Position numbers and translations under genes: made by a program
DNA from: Isoetes taiwanensis
Taxonomy: Eukaryota > Streptophyta > Lycopodiopsida > Isoetales > Isoetaceae
NCBI GenBank assembly: GCA_021234155.1
Contig: JAJEKV010000022.1
Coordinates: 2,912,728 to 2,976,727, forward strand
Length of the DNA: 64,000 nucleotides
Reading direction: 5' to 3'
Part shown: piece after piece, positions 46,816 through 57,970 of the stretch
Position numbering within the stretch: position 1 is the first letter of the stretch
Layout of the letters: each line of letters opens with the position of its first letter
Notes under the pieces: generated by a model
The model's input: only the letters and a program-made list of their open reading frames with translations
Database searches by the model: none
What the model was told of the DNA's origin: nothing

Positions 46816-49800
46816 TTTATGAGGGCCTTTCGTATCCATTTTTTATTGCACGCATTTCGAGTATTTTCTCCCCTTTGAATACATTTGCTCTAAATTTCAC
46901 GCCCCTCGTAATGGCGCATGTCTTATATGATAATAAAAGCCTTTCATAATTCTTCATAGGCATTTTTGTCTCATGCACGTTTGGGCTCTTGATTCTTTAC
47001 ATGTGGGTTGCTGTTAACAATAGAGGCCCTTCATATGCATTTTTGTGCACAACTCTTCACATGCATTTTTGTTTATTTTTTGTTTTTTTCGTATGCTTGC
47101 GTGACTATTATTATTTTTCTTTTTATTAATTAAATTGTTCCGTTGGAATATTTTTGATATTGCATAATGTATCCACCATAAATCCCTCATCTTGAGTTGT
47201 GAAGTATTTGCATCGTGGCGATGTCGGTCCCTCGTTGAATTTTTTGAAGTATTTGCATTTGTGCAACCGCTTTGGTCTTGGAGACGCATCTATGGTTTGT
47301 TTTGCTTAGGCATTGTTTTCTCTATGGTAAGTTTGCTCTTCACACGTGTATTTGCACCATATATTTTGTTCTTTGGATGAACCTCTACTTTGCGATGTTT
47401 GATGGTTGGTGTCTGGACGGCTACTTCGCTATTTCATAAATTTCTCTTTGCATTCTCTATGGTAGTTCGATCGTTACGCTTTGAATGCTGTGCATCATAA
47501 ATTTCAATCTTCAACACAAGCATCTGTTTTGATCCATTTATACATACTTTCGGCTTGGGTGCCTCGTTAATTGTATTCCTTTTTACCACACTTCGATTTT
47601 TCATGTCTATAATTTGAATCCGATCTTTGCTTTTGCCTCTATATTAAGGTTAGGTTCTCATGCGTGAGATCTTTGTCTAGGAGTATTATTTTTTGCATGG
47701 AGAGCCCGAGTTTTTTAGGAACATTCCTTTAGACTTGCATGTTATTAGTTGGTTTGGACTTGCACGTTTTCAACTTGTTTGTGATTCATTCCATTAGATA
47801 TTACATCGAGCAGGGAGGTTACGCTCTAGTTTAGCACATGTATGACATCGACATATTTATTTCATTTGCATATTGATTTTCGTTTGCAATTACAGTTTTA
47901 GCATTTATTGCCTCTTCTAGCTATATATGGTTCGGTTTGGTCATATCGGTTTCATGATGGGTGATCCATTCTCTCTATTCTCGCATGCTTGTATTTTTTC
48001 ATTTGATTTCCTAACGCATGGGCTTGTATTAGTTCATTTGTCTCATAACAAATGGAGACATATGCCTAGAGATCCTCGGTGACACAATCCGCATGGGCAA
48101 GAGTTTCTAGGAGGTATTTTTAACATTTCGTATTTATTGTCGCATTTTCAGTTTTGAAGGCCCTAGAGTTTTTCCATTTGCGGGCTATGATGTCGATATT
48201 TATTCCTTAATATTTCAATTTTGACATATGTTTGTTCTTAGGGTTATTTTTCCCTCTTGTAATCCTAGTACTTACGTTTTTTCATTTATTGTAGGACTTC
48301 CACTGTTTTCCATTATCTCTAATTTTTTCTTGTTTCATACCTACTCCACGGCTCTGGCATGCACAGATTTTACACACATCACTGTTATTTTGGTCGATTA
48401 CTTGCATTTCTTTATCTTTATGGGTGTTAGTTCGTTCATAGACCCATTTAGTCCACTCTTAGACCTTATATTTGTATTGTAATGATGTTCCTTGATGTTC
48501 TACATGGTACATGAGGTTATATTACATAGTTTTCCCTTGGTTGCGCCTCTTCCATTTGTTTTACTTAGTTCTTGTTTCTCCCTCCTTTATCCCATTTGCC
48601 ACTTGCTTCGTGTTGATCCTCCGTTTAGTCAGCTCAGTCCCGCCCTTCGCGTCACCTTTCGACCTTTCCTTTTTTACTCTAAGGATCTTTGAATGTCTTG
48701 GTTCCAATTGCATTGCATTCTTGTCCTTGTCTAGTTTCATTACCTTTTTTCTTCTTGCTCCATGTCGGTCCCCTTAACCCACTTGGTTGCATTGTTTTAG
48801 TTACTCCGTTTAATCTAGTCATTTGCATCACTTTGGTACCATTCGTCCTTTCTTTGATTGTTCCTATTTTAGGTCCTTTGGATGTCTTTTCTCCAGTCGC
48901 TTCATATTCTTATCAAGCTGTTTGGTTACATCAGTCCATCCTTCTCTAATGCTTCGTACCCCTTATGCCTTTAGTCCTACTACCCCCACCTGATCTATTA
49001 ATCTCGTTTTGGTTCATTTCTCTGGTTAGCTCCTTTCCTTTATTTGATCTCATCGGATCTCTTGTTTCACTCTAAATATCATATTTCTTGACAATGCTAT
49101 TGGTCTTGGGATAATCTTTTGTAGGTACGATTCCTATGCATTATTTGACATTGGGATAATCAGTTTTATTGTTATCATTATCCATCCCTTTGTTATTTAT
49201 TCATATCTTAGTTGTACTCTTTCTTGTCGTGTTTAGTTTGTTGTAGTACTCGTTGTAGCCCATATGCATTTTGTTATTGTCATGCTTCATTGATCTTGTC
49301 TAGTTTCACTCTGACATATATCTTGCCATTGTTTATATTTATGATGTACTTGCACATTTCTTGGTTGTGTAACTGCATCTGGTTTGATTTGTTCTAGCTA
49401 TATCCCTTCCCTCCACAAAGGTGTCTCTACGTGGCTTCTTTTTTCTCTAACGTCAATTTTTTATGCATTCGCATGGGTTCATCTATTTAGTGCATCTGAT
49501 CCTTTGGTTCATAAGGTTAGTGTAGATAAAGAATCATCTTGCATGTTGCATCTTTGCTAGTTTCCCTTTGATGCTTTCTTTCTCGTTGTGAAGCTTTTTA
49601 TACATAGTTCTTCTCCACCATTGTTTTTCCCAAAGTTTTGAGTTGTCTCTACTTGTCATAGTTTATTTTATCTATCTTTTTGGCATTGGAGATGCTATGG
49701 GTGTTGTTTTTAAGTTTGTGACCTTTGAATTTTTTTTATTTTTTTTATTTTTTTTCCAAGTTGAAGACACATATTTAGGTCATCTTTTATTCTCATCGAG

Positions 49801-49828
49801 CCATTCATTTATAGAGTCACCTATCCGG

Positions 49829-49864
49829 GCCAGTATATGCCTATCATAGGACCCATCCTAGGAA
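49829..49864 (+). repeat. 36-bp direct repeat, copy 1
   Basis: GCCAGTATATGCCTATCATA through CATCCTAGGAA recurs at 51586-51621. The second copy ends exactly where the second terminal repeat (TGCCACGG) begins. Confidence 0.9.
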
Positions 49865-51585
49865 CGCTTGTACTACATGGCTTTTTGTTGTACTTTAGGC
49901 TTTGTACATGTGCGTATCTGGTTTTAGCTAATGCATTCTGCTTCTCTAATCCTTTTTAGCATTATCACTCATTTGTTTCATTTGATCTTTGTTCCATGTA
50001 TAGGATATCATATATATTGTTCGTGGTTTTGTTGTTCTAATCATCGTACCTTTTGTATGGACATGTGATATTACCTCTAGCATTTCGCCAGTAGCTTTCT
50101 CGTCTCGGTGCCAGTTGTGCAACTATTCCAATTGGCCATATGGGCTCTAGTTTTGTTCTTTTGCTTGGTAAGTTCTTGTTCATGACATTGTTTCATTAAC
50201 CCATTGTCCCTATGGCATTTTTCCTTATACTTTCATAAGTTCTTTTGATCCTTTTTGCATGCCACATTTAGTCTTTTGCTTCAGATTAACTTTTGCTTCG
50301 CATAGACATTGATCCCTTTGTGCCATTTACTCGTGGTTGTCCTTTTTATGTCGTTGTTTTAGCTGTTTTCACTCGGGTCTTTCGCTTAACTTTTCTATGC
50401 TTCTAACTGCGAGTTGTGCACCTTTGCCAAGTGCGCTAAAATTTTTTATGCTTAGTCCAGTTTATCACAGTTGTCTTTTTTACTCTAGGTTCTGTTTCTT
50501 TTCTTGATATCATCATTCCAGTTATTCTGTATTCCCTGGACATGTTTTTGGGTATTCTAATCCATCCATGTGCCATTGCTTCATGTGCTTTTTCCCTCCT
50601 TCTGCTCATCCTTTTTCCGTATTTTCCCTTCTTTATCTCCATTTGTTCCAGTCTATCAGTCGATTTTTTTATTTCTAGGTGTTTCATATTGGGTCACTTG
50701 GGTCACGTGGGTGTTTGTTTCTATGTCTTTCGCATTGATCCTTTGTTATCTCTATTTGTGAATTCACTCCACTTGTTCCATGTGTCCCATCGGCTTCATT
50801 TGTGCATTCTATTTTGTTGCAGTGACCTTTGTAGACTCGTTCCTCCCTTTCTTTATTCCACATTTTTAATCGCTTTTATTAGATTCTATATGCTTCATTA
50901 TGGGTTTGGTGCGCTCCATTTGCTATACACTCCTCATTATCTCGGTAGCTCCATTTGATATCATTTCTCTATTTGGTTGTTTTCTTTAGCTTATTGTTCT
51001 GTTTAGCTCTAGTAACATTATTACTATATTAGTCACATTGGTTCCTTCTTTGGTTTCTTTGTCTTCTTGCTTCTTTTCTATTGCTAGTTAGGATAGTTTG
51101 CTTTTATAGTATCTTTGTTACTGTAGTATTTATTGGGCATTAGTCATTTGAGATCGTTACTTTGATGTTGACATCATGTTCGTGGCTCTGTCTGCTGTTG
51201 TCCCATAGTTTCCTTCCCTCATCTCTTACTGTACTATTCCATTGTCTTCTTCATTCTTATGTTCCCGTTTCTATCTCTCATAGCATTCCTCCATCGTGTT
51301 CTCCTTCATTTTTCATTCCATTGTTTGTATTCCAGCTTTACTTGCTCTTTCTGCTTCTTCATTGTTCCTTTGTCTCTGTCTTCTCTTTATCCCCTTTTTC
51401 CTCCATTTTTCTTAGTTTCCTCTTCCTTCGTTTTACTTTGATAGCCGTCAGCCTTATCTATGCATTCTTTTCCAGTGACCTTGTAGACTCGTTCTCCCTT
51501 TTTTTTTTATACTATTTTTCTCTTTAGCTTCTCTTCCTTTCAGTTTCCTTGCTGAGTAGTTTTTGAGTTTGTTCCTCTTCTATCG

Positions 51586-51777
51586 GCCAGTATATGCCTA
51601 TCATAGGACCCATCCTAGGAATGCCACGGTTCTATTGCGACAGCAATAGAACCGACATTCCTTGGATGGGGACGTCCCTTTGTCACTCCTATTTATTCAG
51701 CCTCTCTTCATTGTTCTATCATCGGCGTTCTCTTGAGCTAGATTTCTCCTTCTTCTCTATCCTATCAGTTTCCCTCA
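51586..51777 (+). repeat. 36-bp direct repeat copy 2 followed by second terminal repeat
   Basis: 51586-51621 repeats 49829-49864. 51622-51777 repeats 45487-45642, after which the two diverge (CCCTCACCCTCCC versus CCCTACCC). Confidence 0.85.
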
Positions 51778-52355
51778 CCCTCCCTCCCTTGATAGTTTTT
51801 TCATTTGATCGTGTTCGTTATTTCCTTTTCTATGTTCTTTAAATTTGCATTCTTTATTTCCTCAGCGTGGCTTTGTAGCCTCTGAGGCATACTAATTGGT
51901 TTAATCTTTCTCGGCATGGCATTAGTATTTTATTTATTCATTCATGTTTTCTCTCGGTGTGGCATTGTAGCCTCTGAGTCAATATTTATTATTCACGTTT
52001 TCTCTCCATATTTATTGTTTTTTCTCGGCGTGGCGTTGTAGCCTCCGAGGCAGCACTAATCGGTTGTTTTTTCCCGCGATGGTCATTCCGCGGACGGCTC
52101 CCGATTGGTCATTTGTTGTTTCTTTTCGGCGTGGGTCTGGAGCCTCGAGTCTTCTTGCCTATGGCATCTAACTCATTGACGGGTTATGTTTCTTTCAGCC
52201 TTGATTCCGCGCAGATTGTTTAAGGTCTTGTGGTTGCCATGGTGCGTGGGGTCGTGCTTCAACTATTTGCTTGGGTTTCCTCAAAAACCTAAGGCATGGT
52301 TCTTCTTCCTGATGAGGAGCAGTCACCGTGTCTTCTCACCTTTGCATTGACCAAG

Positions 52356-52662
52356 TGGCGGATAAGACCATTTTTTATGTTGTATTCTTCAGTTTCATCA
52401 TGCTCTCGATGATTGTCTAGTCCGGAGCATTTAAAGTTCATATTTCCAAATTTATCTATCCCTAGTGAGGGATCCATTTGTACTCAATGTTTTGAAGCTG
52501 GTGAACACCACTTCTTTGGTTTGTAAAGTGGTGAGTACAAATGGATCCCTCACTAGGGATAGATAAATTTGGAAATATGAACTTTAAATGCTCCGGACTA
52601 GACAATCATCGAGAGCATGATGAAACTGAAGAATACAACATAAAAAATGGTCTTATCCGCCA
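52356..52662. repeat. Perfect inverted repeat, 131-bp arms and 45-nt loop
   Basis: The left arm 52356-52486 (TGGCGGATAAGACC to TTGTACTCA) is mirrored by 52532-52662 (TGAGTACAA to GGTCTTATCCGCCA). I saw no mismatch. The right arm ends flush with the right 26-bp direct repeat. The loop contains its own small CCACTT/AAGTGG stem. Confidence 0.9.
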
Positions 52663-52687
52663 CATAGAATCAATGGTTGCATCAAAT

Positions 52688-53322
52688 CTAGAGATAGTGT
52701 ACAGACAAGAATGAGACCACATGTTAGCACGAATAGTAGAGTTTATAATACTTTTATATGAGTCAGCGTCGCATCAGACAGTAGCATCAAGCGTAGAGTC
52801 GGTAGTAAAGCCATAATTAGAACCAAACGTAGTGTCAGACATAGGGTTAGATATAGAGTCAACAATAGCATCAAAGATAGAGTCGTTAGTAGAGTCAGAA
52901 TTAGGACCAAAGGTAGTGTCAGATATAGAGTCATTATAGAGTCAGAATAGAGGTCAACATTAAAGTCAGACATAGAGTCAAGCCTAGCGTTAGATTCAGC
53001 GCCCACAGTAGCGTCACACATAGCATCAATACTAAGGTCAGAATTAGAGTCAGATGGCATTTATGCTTGAATCTGATGCTAACACATTTGATTCGTAGTG
53101 CATCAGCTCTTGTGTCAGCTATAGCGTCAATTATAGCGTTAGTTTGGTTAATTGATATAACGACATCCATAGAGTCAGATAAAACGTCAGAATTAGCACA
53201 AAAGGATTATGTGATAATAACTGTTGCTATTAACTACAGAACACTGTTTTCACCTCAAAAAACAACAAAAAAAATCCATTTGACGCTATGGCTGACGCTA
53301 ATACCCCTTTTCTCTTGTAGTG
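52688..53322 (-). mobile_element. CACTA-type transposon terminus with subterminal repeat array
   Basis: On the minus strand the element starts CACTACAAGAGAAAAGGGG at 53322, the canonical En/Spm (CACTA) end. Inward lie GACGCTATGG and GTCAGCGTCAGAATTAGAGT-like units in both orientations (52740-53270), matching the dense subterminal repeats of this superfamily. No transposase is present and the other terminus is not seen; the T-rich insertion interrupts it on the left. Confidence 0.6.
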
Positions 53323-53399
53323 AAAACAGACTTCTAATTCTGAATGGCATTATGTCGCATATCTGGCTCAACTATCGTTCGCAATAAAATATATAGTTT

Positions 53400-53792
53400 G
53401 ATAAAATGCATCAAAAGAGACTTTAAAAATTTTTAAATGTGTCATTTGACACAGTTAAGAATATTAAGTGTGTAAAAAAAAATTAGAGCTCCAAATACAC
53501 AAGAGTTGTCTGTACAAGGCTTAATGTATGTGTATACTTAATAATGCAAGAAGAATTAATATTCAATAAAATTTTTCATTTTCCTTATATTTATATAAAC
53601 TTATCTTTCATAGCAAAATTCATATTGTAATCTTTTCGTTGTAGAATTTCAAATTATTTTCTTCATTTGATAAACATAAAAAAAAGTGTGTCAATGGTGT
53701 TCACAACGCGTCAAATGAGACACAAAAAATTTGAAAGTGTGTCAATTGACACATTCAATTTTAAAAAGCGTGTCATAAGAAATCCCACACTG
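53400..53792. mobile_element. DNA transposon end with GTGTCA subterminal motifs
   Basis: Repeated GTGTCAATTGACACA and GTGTCATTTGACACA palindromes, closing in ATCCCACACTG at 53792. The reverse complement opens CAGTGTGGGAT, as at 5487. AT-rich, no transposase. The opposite end cannot be placed. Confidence 0.4.
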
Positions 53793-55000
53793 TTTCAACC
53801 AATAAGAGATCTTGAAAAATGACTCTGCTCCAATCCCTGTTCTAGTGAAAAACTAAGGGCAATCCTCAAGATCTGCCTTCCCGTTTGCATCCCTGAGCCC
53901 TAAGAAACCAAAACTAATGGCCGGCCAAAAACTAATGGCCGTTTCAAAAGCGGGGTCTTCTGCCTTGGCATCCTTGAGACCTGCATCCCCCTTCCCCTTC
54001 CCGAGCCCTGCCACAAAAACCACATAGAGTCGATTAACCCTAAACCCTAAAGTATCCTTCTTCAATTAACCCTACCATAAAGTATCCTTCTTCGACTAAC
54101 CCTAAAATCTCCTTCATCGAGCCTTGCACGCTTCGATTGGAGATATCCTCAATCATAGGTGTAACTATTAAGGGGGAATTTTTTTTTTAGGTTTTTTTGA
54201 AACATGTTTTTTGAGTTTTTATGGAATATTCTTAATATTCCAAGAATTAACAGGATACAATGTTTGCCTGCAAAAGGGACAGCACCTTGCACCGTAGACT
54301 TAAACAACCTAATCATAGAACAACGTTGGTATCTAGATAACAACAACATTTAATAATATAATCAAGAAGAATTGGAGAATTACACCTAGAAAGTAGATAG
54401 ATCGATTACAGTATTAGAAATAGCATAGTAATTTATGTCACTGCAATAATTGTAGAGACTACACAGAGATATTTTATGTCAGATAATATTTGATGTCAGA
54501 TAATAATATTTTATGTCACTGTATAAATGACAGAGATATTTTATATTTTCAAATCAAGTATCTTCTTGTGCCTCGTCATCGATGTAAAGACATCGTTTGC
54601 GTTTCTTTACTTTTTGCTCAATACTTGACTTGGTGAGAATGTGGCCTAATGGAGGAGATAATAGAACCTACCCGTATCTCATAATGCACTTAGGTGTTGC
54701 TTAGCCCCTTATTTTAAGGAGCTTGTCTTCTAGATATCATTCTCTTCCACATAATTTTGCCCCACGATGATAAGAAGGTACGTGCTTGGATTCATCCAAT
54801 TTCTCTTTAAAGGGGGTTGCCTCGATAATATTTGTTGACCGTGCTTTCAGAAAGCTGGAGATGGTTATTTCATTGGATAATTCTGCAAGGATACTATTTG
54901 CAACTTGAATAAGTTCAGCTTTTACTTTTTGGTCAGTGATGGAAAAAATCATGGGGGATTTAGGTCGTCCCATGGTTATGTGTTACACCTCTGTTCTTTT
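53793..55000. other. No gene recognised; telo-box-like triplication
   Basis: At 54030-54120 a ~35-bp unit with AACCCTAAA and GTATCCTTCTTC repeats three times. AAACCCTAA boxes are common in plant promoters, but no transcription unit follows. A 78-codon minus-strand frame (54737-54973) has no known similarity. Confidence 0.35.
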
Positions 55001-55102
55001 AGGTAGGCCCATGTCTTTCCCATCACTTGTTTTAGGTATACCCAAGAATTTTTAGGTAGGCCCATGTCTTTCCCATCACTTGTTTTAGGTATACCCAAGA
55101 AT
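55001..55102. repeat. 53-bp tandem duplication
   Basis: AGGTAGGCCCATGTCTTTCC through ATACCCAAGAAT occurs twice in a row (55001 and 55054) without visible change. Confidence 0.9.
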
Positions 55103-55429
55103 CCTACACCAGAAGTGCTGTATAGCAGGTTTAGCATGCCTTCTCTCAATTCTTCTATATCAGTTCCACGCTGTTAAGAATTACTCTAATTGCTTCTTTA
55201 TAAACAAATCCAAAGCTCATGGGGGCATGTCATAAGGTAGAAAAGAAGAGGACATGGTTGTTAGTGGGTGGTTGAGGTTGTACATAACAATTGCCAAATC
55301 CCTTATCAAGGCTGGAGCCCCCATCATTCCATCATTCTTAGGGGACGGCACTTTAAGAACACATTGGTTGATGTCATAAAAATTAGGCTGGAGCCCCCTA
55401 ATAATGATGTCATAAAAATTAATGTGAGC

Positions 55430-55550
55430 GTATGCACACTCTAGAAGTACGCATTAGTAGTCTTCAAAATACGGCGACCAAATCTTAGCAAAACCATAGA
55501 AAAAAACGTACAAAAATACAAAAGTAACCCCCTGTTATTATGCTATATAT
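55430..55550. repeat. Dispersed repeat shared with 57090-57210
   Basis: GCACACTCTAGAAGTACGCA, AAAACC(A/T)TAG, GTACAAAAA and CCCCCTGTTATTATGCTA appear in the same order at 57090-57210 with moderate divergence. Together the two bracket the palindromic element and the tandem repeats between them. Confidence 0.6.
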
Positions 55551-55559
55551 TGGGTCCAA

Positions 55560-56240
55560 CACAACACATAACTACCATTGACATTAACAACCAACACAAA
55601 CCATTAACATCCAACATATAAAAATTAAATCCCCCAACACATAACAACCAACACATAACAACCATTGACATTAACAACTAACACATAACTACCATTGACA
55701 TTAATTAACACAACCATTGGGTCCAACACATTTAAATTAAAATCCCCCTTAAACCCCCTTTGGTTTGGGTGCATATTCACACGGGGGGTGACTCCGGGCA
55801 ACGAGAGCTATTGGATAGGCATATTCACCCCTTATTCCTTAATCTACACCGTACGTAAAGTTCCTCATTTGTGGGGTATGCAAGTACAAAATTTGCTATA
55901 CTGTATAACAAGATTCGCAAAATACTATAAGATTTCGAGTGGAATACTATATGGTGTTGATTTCGTACGTGCAAAATACAATTATGAGGGCTCTCGCTGC
56001 CCTACGTCACCCCCCGTGTGAATATGCAACCAAACCAAAGAGGGTTTAAGGGGGATTTTAATTTAAATGTGTTGGACCCAATGGTTGTGTTAATTAATGT
56101 CAATGGTAGTTATGTGTTGGTTGTTAATGTCAATGGTTGTTATGTGTTGGTTGTTATGTGTTGGGGGATTTAATTTTTATATGTTGGATGTTAATGGTTT
56201 GTGTTGTAAAAAACTTTTTTTGGCCCTTCGGGGCCTTAGG
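55560..56240. mobile_element. MITE-like palindromic element with both arms
   Basis: The arms at about 55680-55793 and 56013-56130 are inverted copies of each other (TTGGGTCCAACACATTTAAA and its complement, AAACCCCCTTTGGTTTGGG and its complement, GCATATTCACACGG and its complement). They enclose a ~220-bp core. Outside the arms the ACATAACTACCATTGACATT motif is repeated several times and also mirrored. The core is the reverse complement of the core at 3710-3840. No coding capacity. Confidence 0.65.
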
Positions 56241-57970
56241 GACATCACCCCTGTGACAAAAATTTTAGAATTCAAACTAGAAAAAAACTAGAATTCATTT
56301 GAGGCTTTCATCACCTGTAGCTTTTGAATTTGATCACAATAAAACAAATAGAACATAAGTAAAACATAAGTAAAAGTTACCATAAAGATAGAGCAGATTG
56401 ATCCCATTATTCTGAAAGTCATAAAGTTTGCAACACCCATACACAAACATTTTTCAACTGGAATTTAACAGCAGCCTTTGGCCTCCATAGATTCTTGTGG
56501 TGAGAAACCAAAGTGGGAAACTTTTCTGCTTGTTAGCACAAGGATCTAGAAGCTTTGGAATTTGCTTAATAACTGCCTCAAAATCTAAAAATGCATGGTA
56601 ATTTTTTGCAACCTTCATTCGGAATGAGCCATAAAACAATATCCAATAGCGCAATCCTGTATTAATCAGCTGGTAGGATGTGAAAGCCGACCAAACCCGG
56701 CCAACAAATTGCTGTTTTAGCATAGATAACTTAACCAAACATATCCATATCATACACTATCAAAAAGATCTCGGAGAGAGCTTTCCAAAGCAATAAAAAT
56801 CATCTCAAACGGAGCTCTGGATCAAAAGTTATGATACGAAATGTGTTGCCGGCGGGAAACTGCACTACATGCGCCCTTCAAGCCGTTCATGTGCCCATTA
56901 TGCACCACACACACAAAAAGAGGGCTTTTGTTGTGAGCCATTGGTTGTTGACCATTGGAAAAAAAGGCTAAAATGAATGGCCCTTCATGTGCCCATTATG
57001 CACCACACGCACAAAAAAGGGGCTTTTGTTGTGAGTCATTGGTTGTTGACCATTTGAAAAAAAAAAGGCTAAAATCAATGGCTCAGAAATGGTGCACTCT
57101 AGATGTACGCATTAGTACATCCATTTGAATACTTCACGAAATCATAGGAAAACCTTAGTGAAAAGTGTACAAAAACACAAAGAAAACCCCCTGTTATTAT
57201 GCTACATATTGGCAGTTCTAGCTTTATGCGCAAGGTTGCATCATAAAAATGTCTTTTGATTTTTTGTGTGCGATGCTTTTAATGGATGAAATAATTTTCC
57301 ACAGGTATTCAAGTAAGAATCCGCACCTTCCTTCTGATGGTTAATCTGTTTGAGAATCTCTGCCACTAACTGTCGTTTAATAATAAGGTGACGGATCAAT
57401 TGCAACAATGACCTGCAATTGCAGTAATCGCCAAAAAGTCAAATTAGTAGTTAAATTCATGCTATTTTAGGGTGGTCGAAGAAAAAAGTGGTCTCAATTT
57501 CAAATTCGAGACACAGTTTTAGGGTCAAAGTAGTAAAAAAGAGACCAAAATATAAAATAAACATGCCATTTTTTAGTGTGAAAAAGAAAGAATAGAATTG
57601 AAATATTTCAGCAAGACACAAAAAGGTTGAAAATAGAAAACAACGAAGTTTTTTGGTAAATAAAAATGATAAAAAGTAAAACAAACAGTGTTATGGAAGT
57701 AAGCATGAGATTCAAGAATGTATTGAGCCTATACGCACATAGCATAGTAACTATACAAAAATTTCTCGTGTTGGGGGGCTATGCGCGGCATCGCCATTTA
57801 GCTATACAAAAATTACCCCACCTATGCATGCTTGCCACTTGACTATAAGTCTCCCCTATTTCGGAAAGCCACTTGATTATACAAGTTTTTTACCCATTCA
57901 CTGCCTATTGCACGCATAGCCACTTGACTATACAGATTTTTTATTGTTTAGAGCCAGTACAAATTTTATA
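56241..57970. other. Repeat-rich intergenic DNA, no gene supported
   Basis: Includes a tandem pair of ~110 bp (about 56885-57080; unit TTCATGTGCCCATTATGCAC through GTTGTTGACCATT) and the second dispersed repeat at 57090-57210. The 99-codon minus-strand frame at 56454-56753 has no recognised domain. Confidence 0.5.
57963..57970 (+). repeat. MULE target-site duplication, left copy
   Basis: ATTTTATA here and at 63461-63468, immediately outside the two TIRs. With one neighbouring mismatch it would be the usual 9 bp. Confidence 0.7.

Larger units (their letters stand above)
45488..52661. mobile_element. 7.2 kb T-rich noncoding insertion between 26-bp direct repeats
   Basis: Identical 26-bp sequences lie at 45462-45487 and 52662-52687 (starting ACATAGAATCAATGG, ending TTGCATCAAAT). 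Between them the plus strand is very T-rich and A-poor, with no long coding frame. Left end: TGCCACGG, then an LTR-like stretch up to ATTGTTACA (45729), followed by TGGCGCCAGG at 45734, which is where and how a primer-binding site would appear. The first ~155 bp (45487-45642) recur at 51622-51777, so a partly diverged second LTR is likely. The right end is a perfect long hairpin. No gag/pol is present, so the best guess is a large non-autonomous LTR derivative that has been rearranged. The 26-bp flanks are too long for normal LTR integration. Confidence 0.55.

Noticed and set aside
48492-51527. Several 60-140 codon frames rich in F, L and S suggesting membrane proteins
   Set aside because: They arise from extreme T-richness in every frame; no start or splice context and no conserved pattern.
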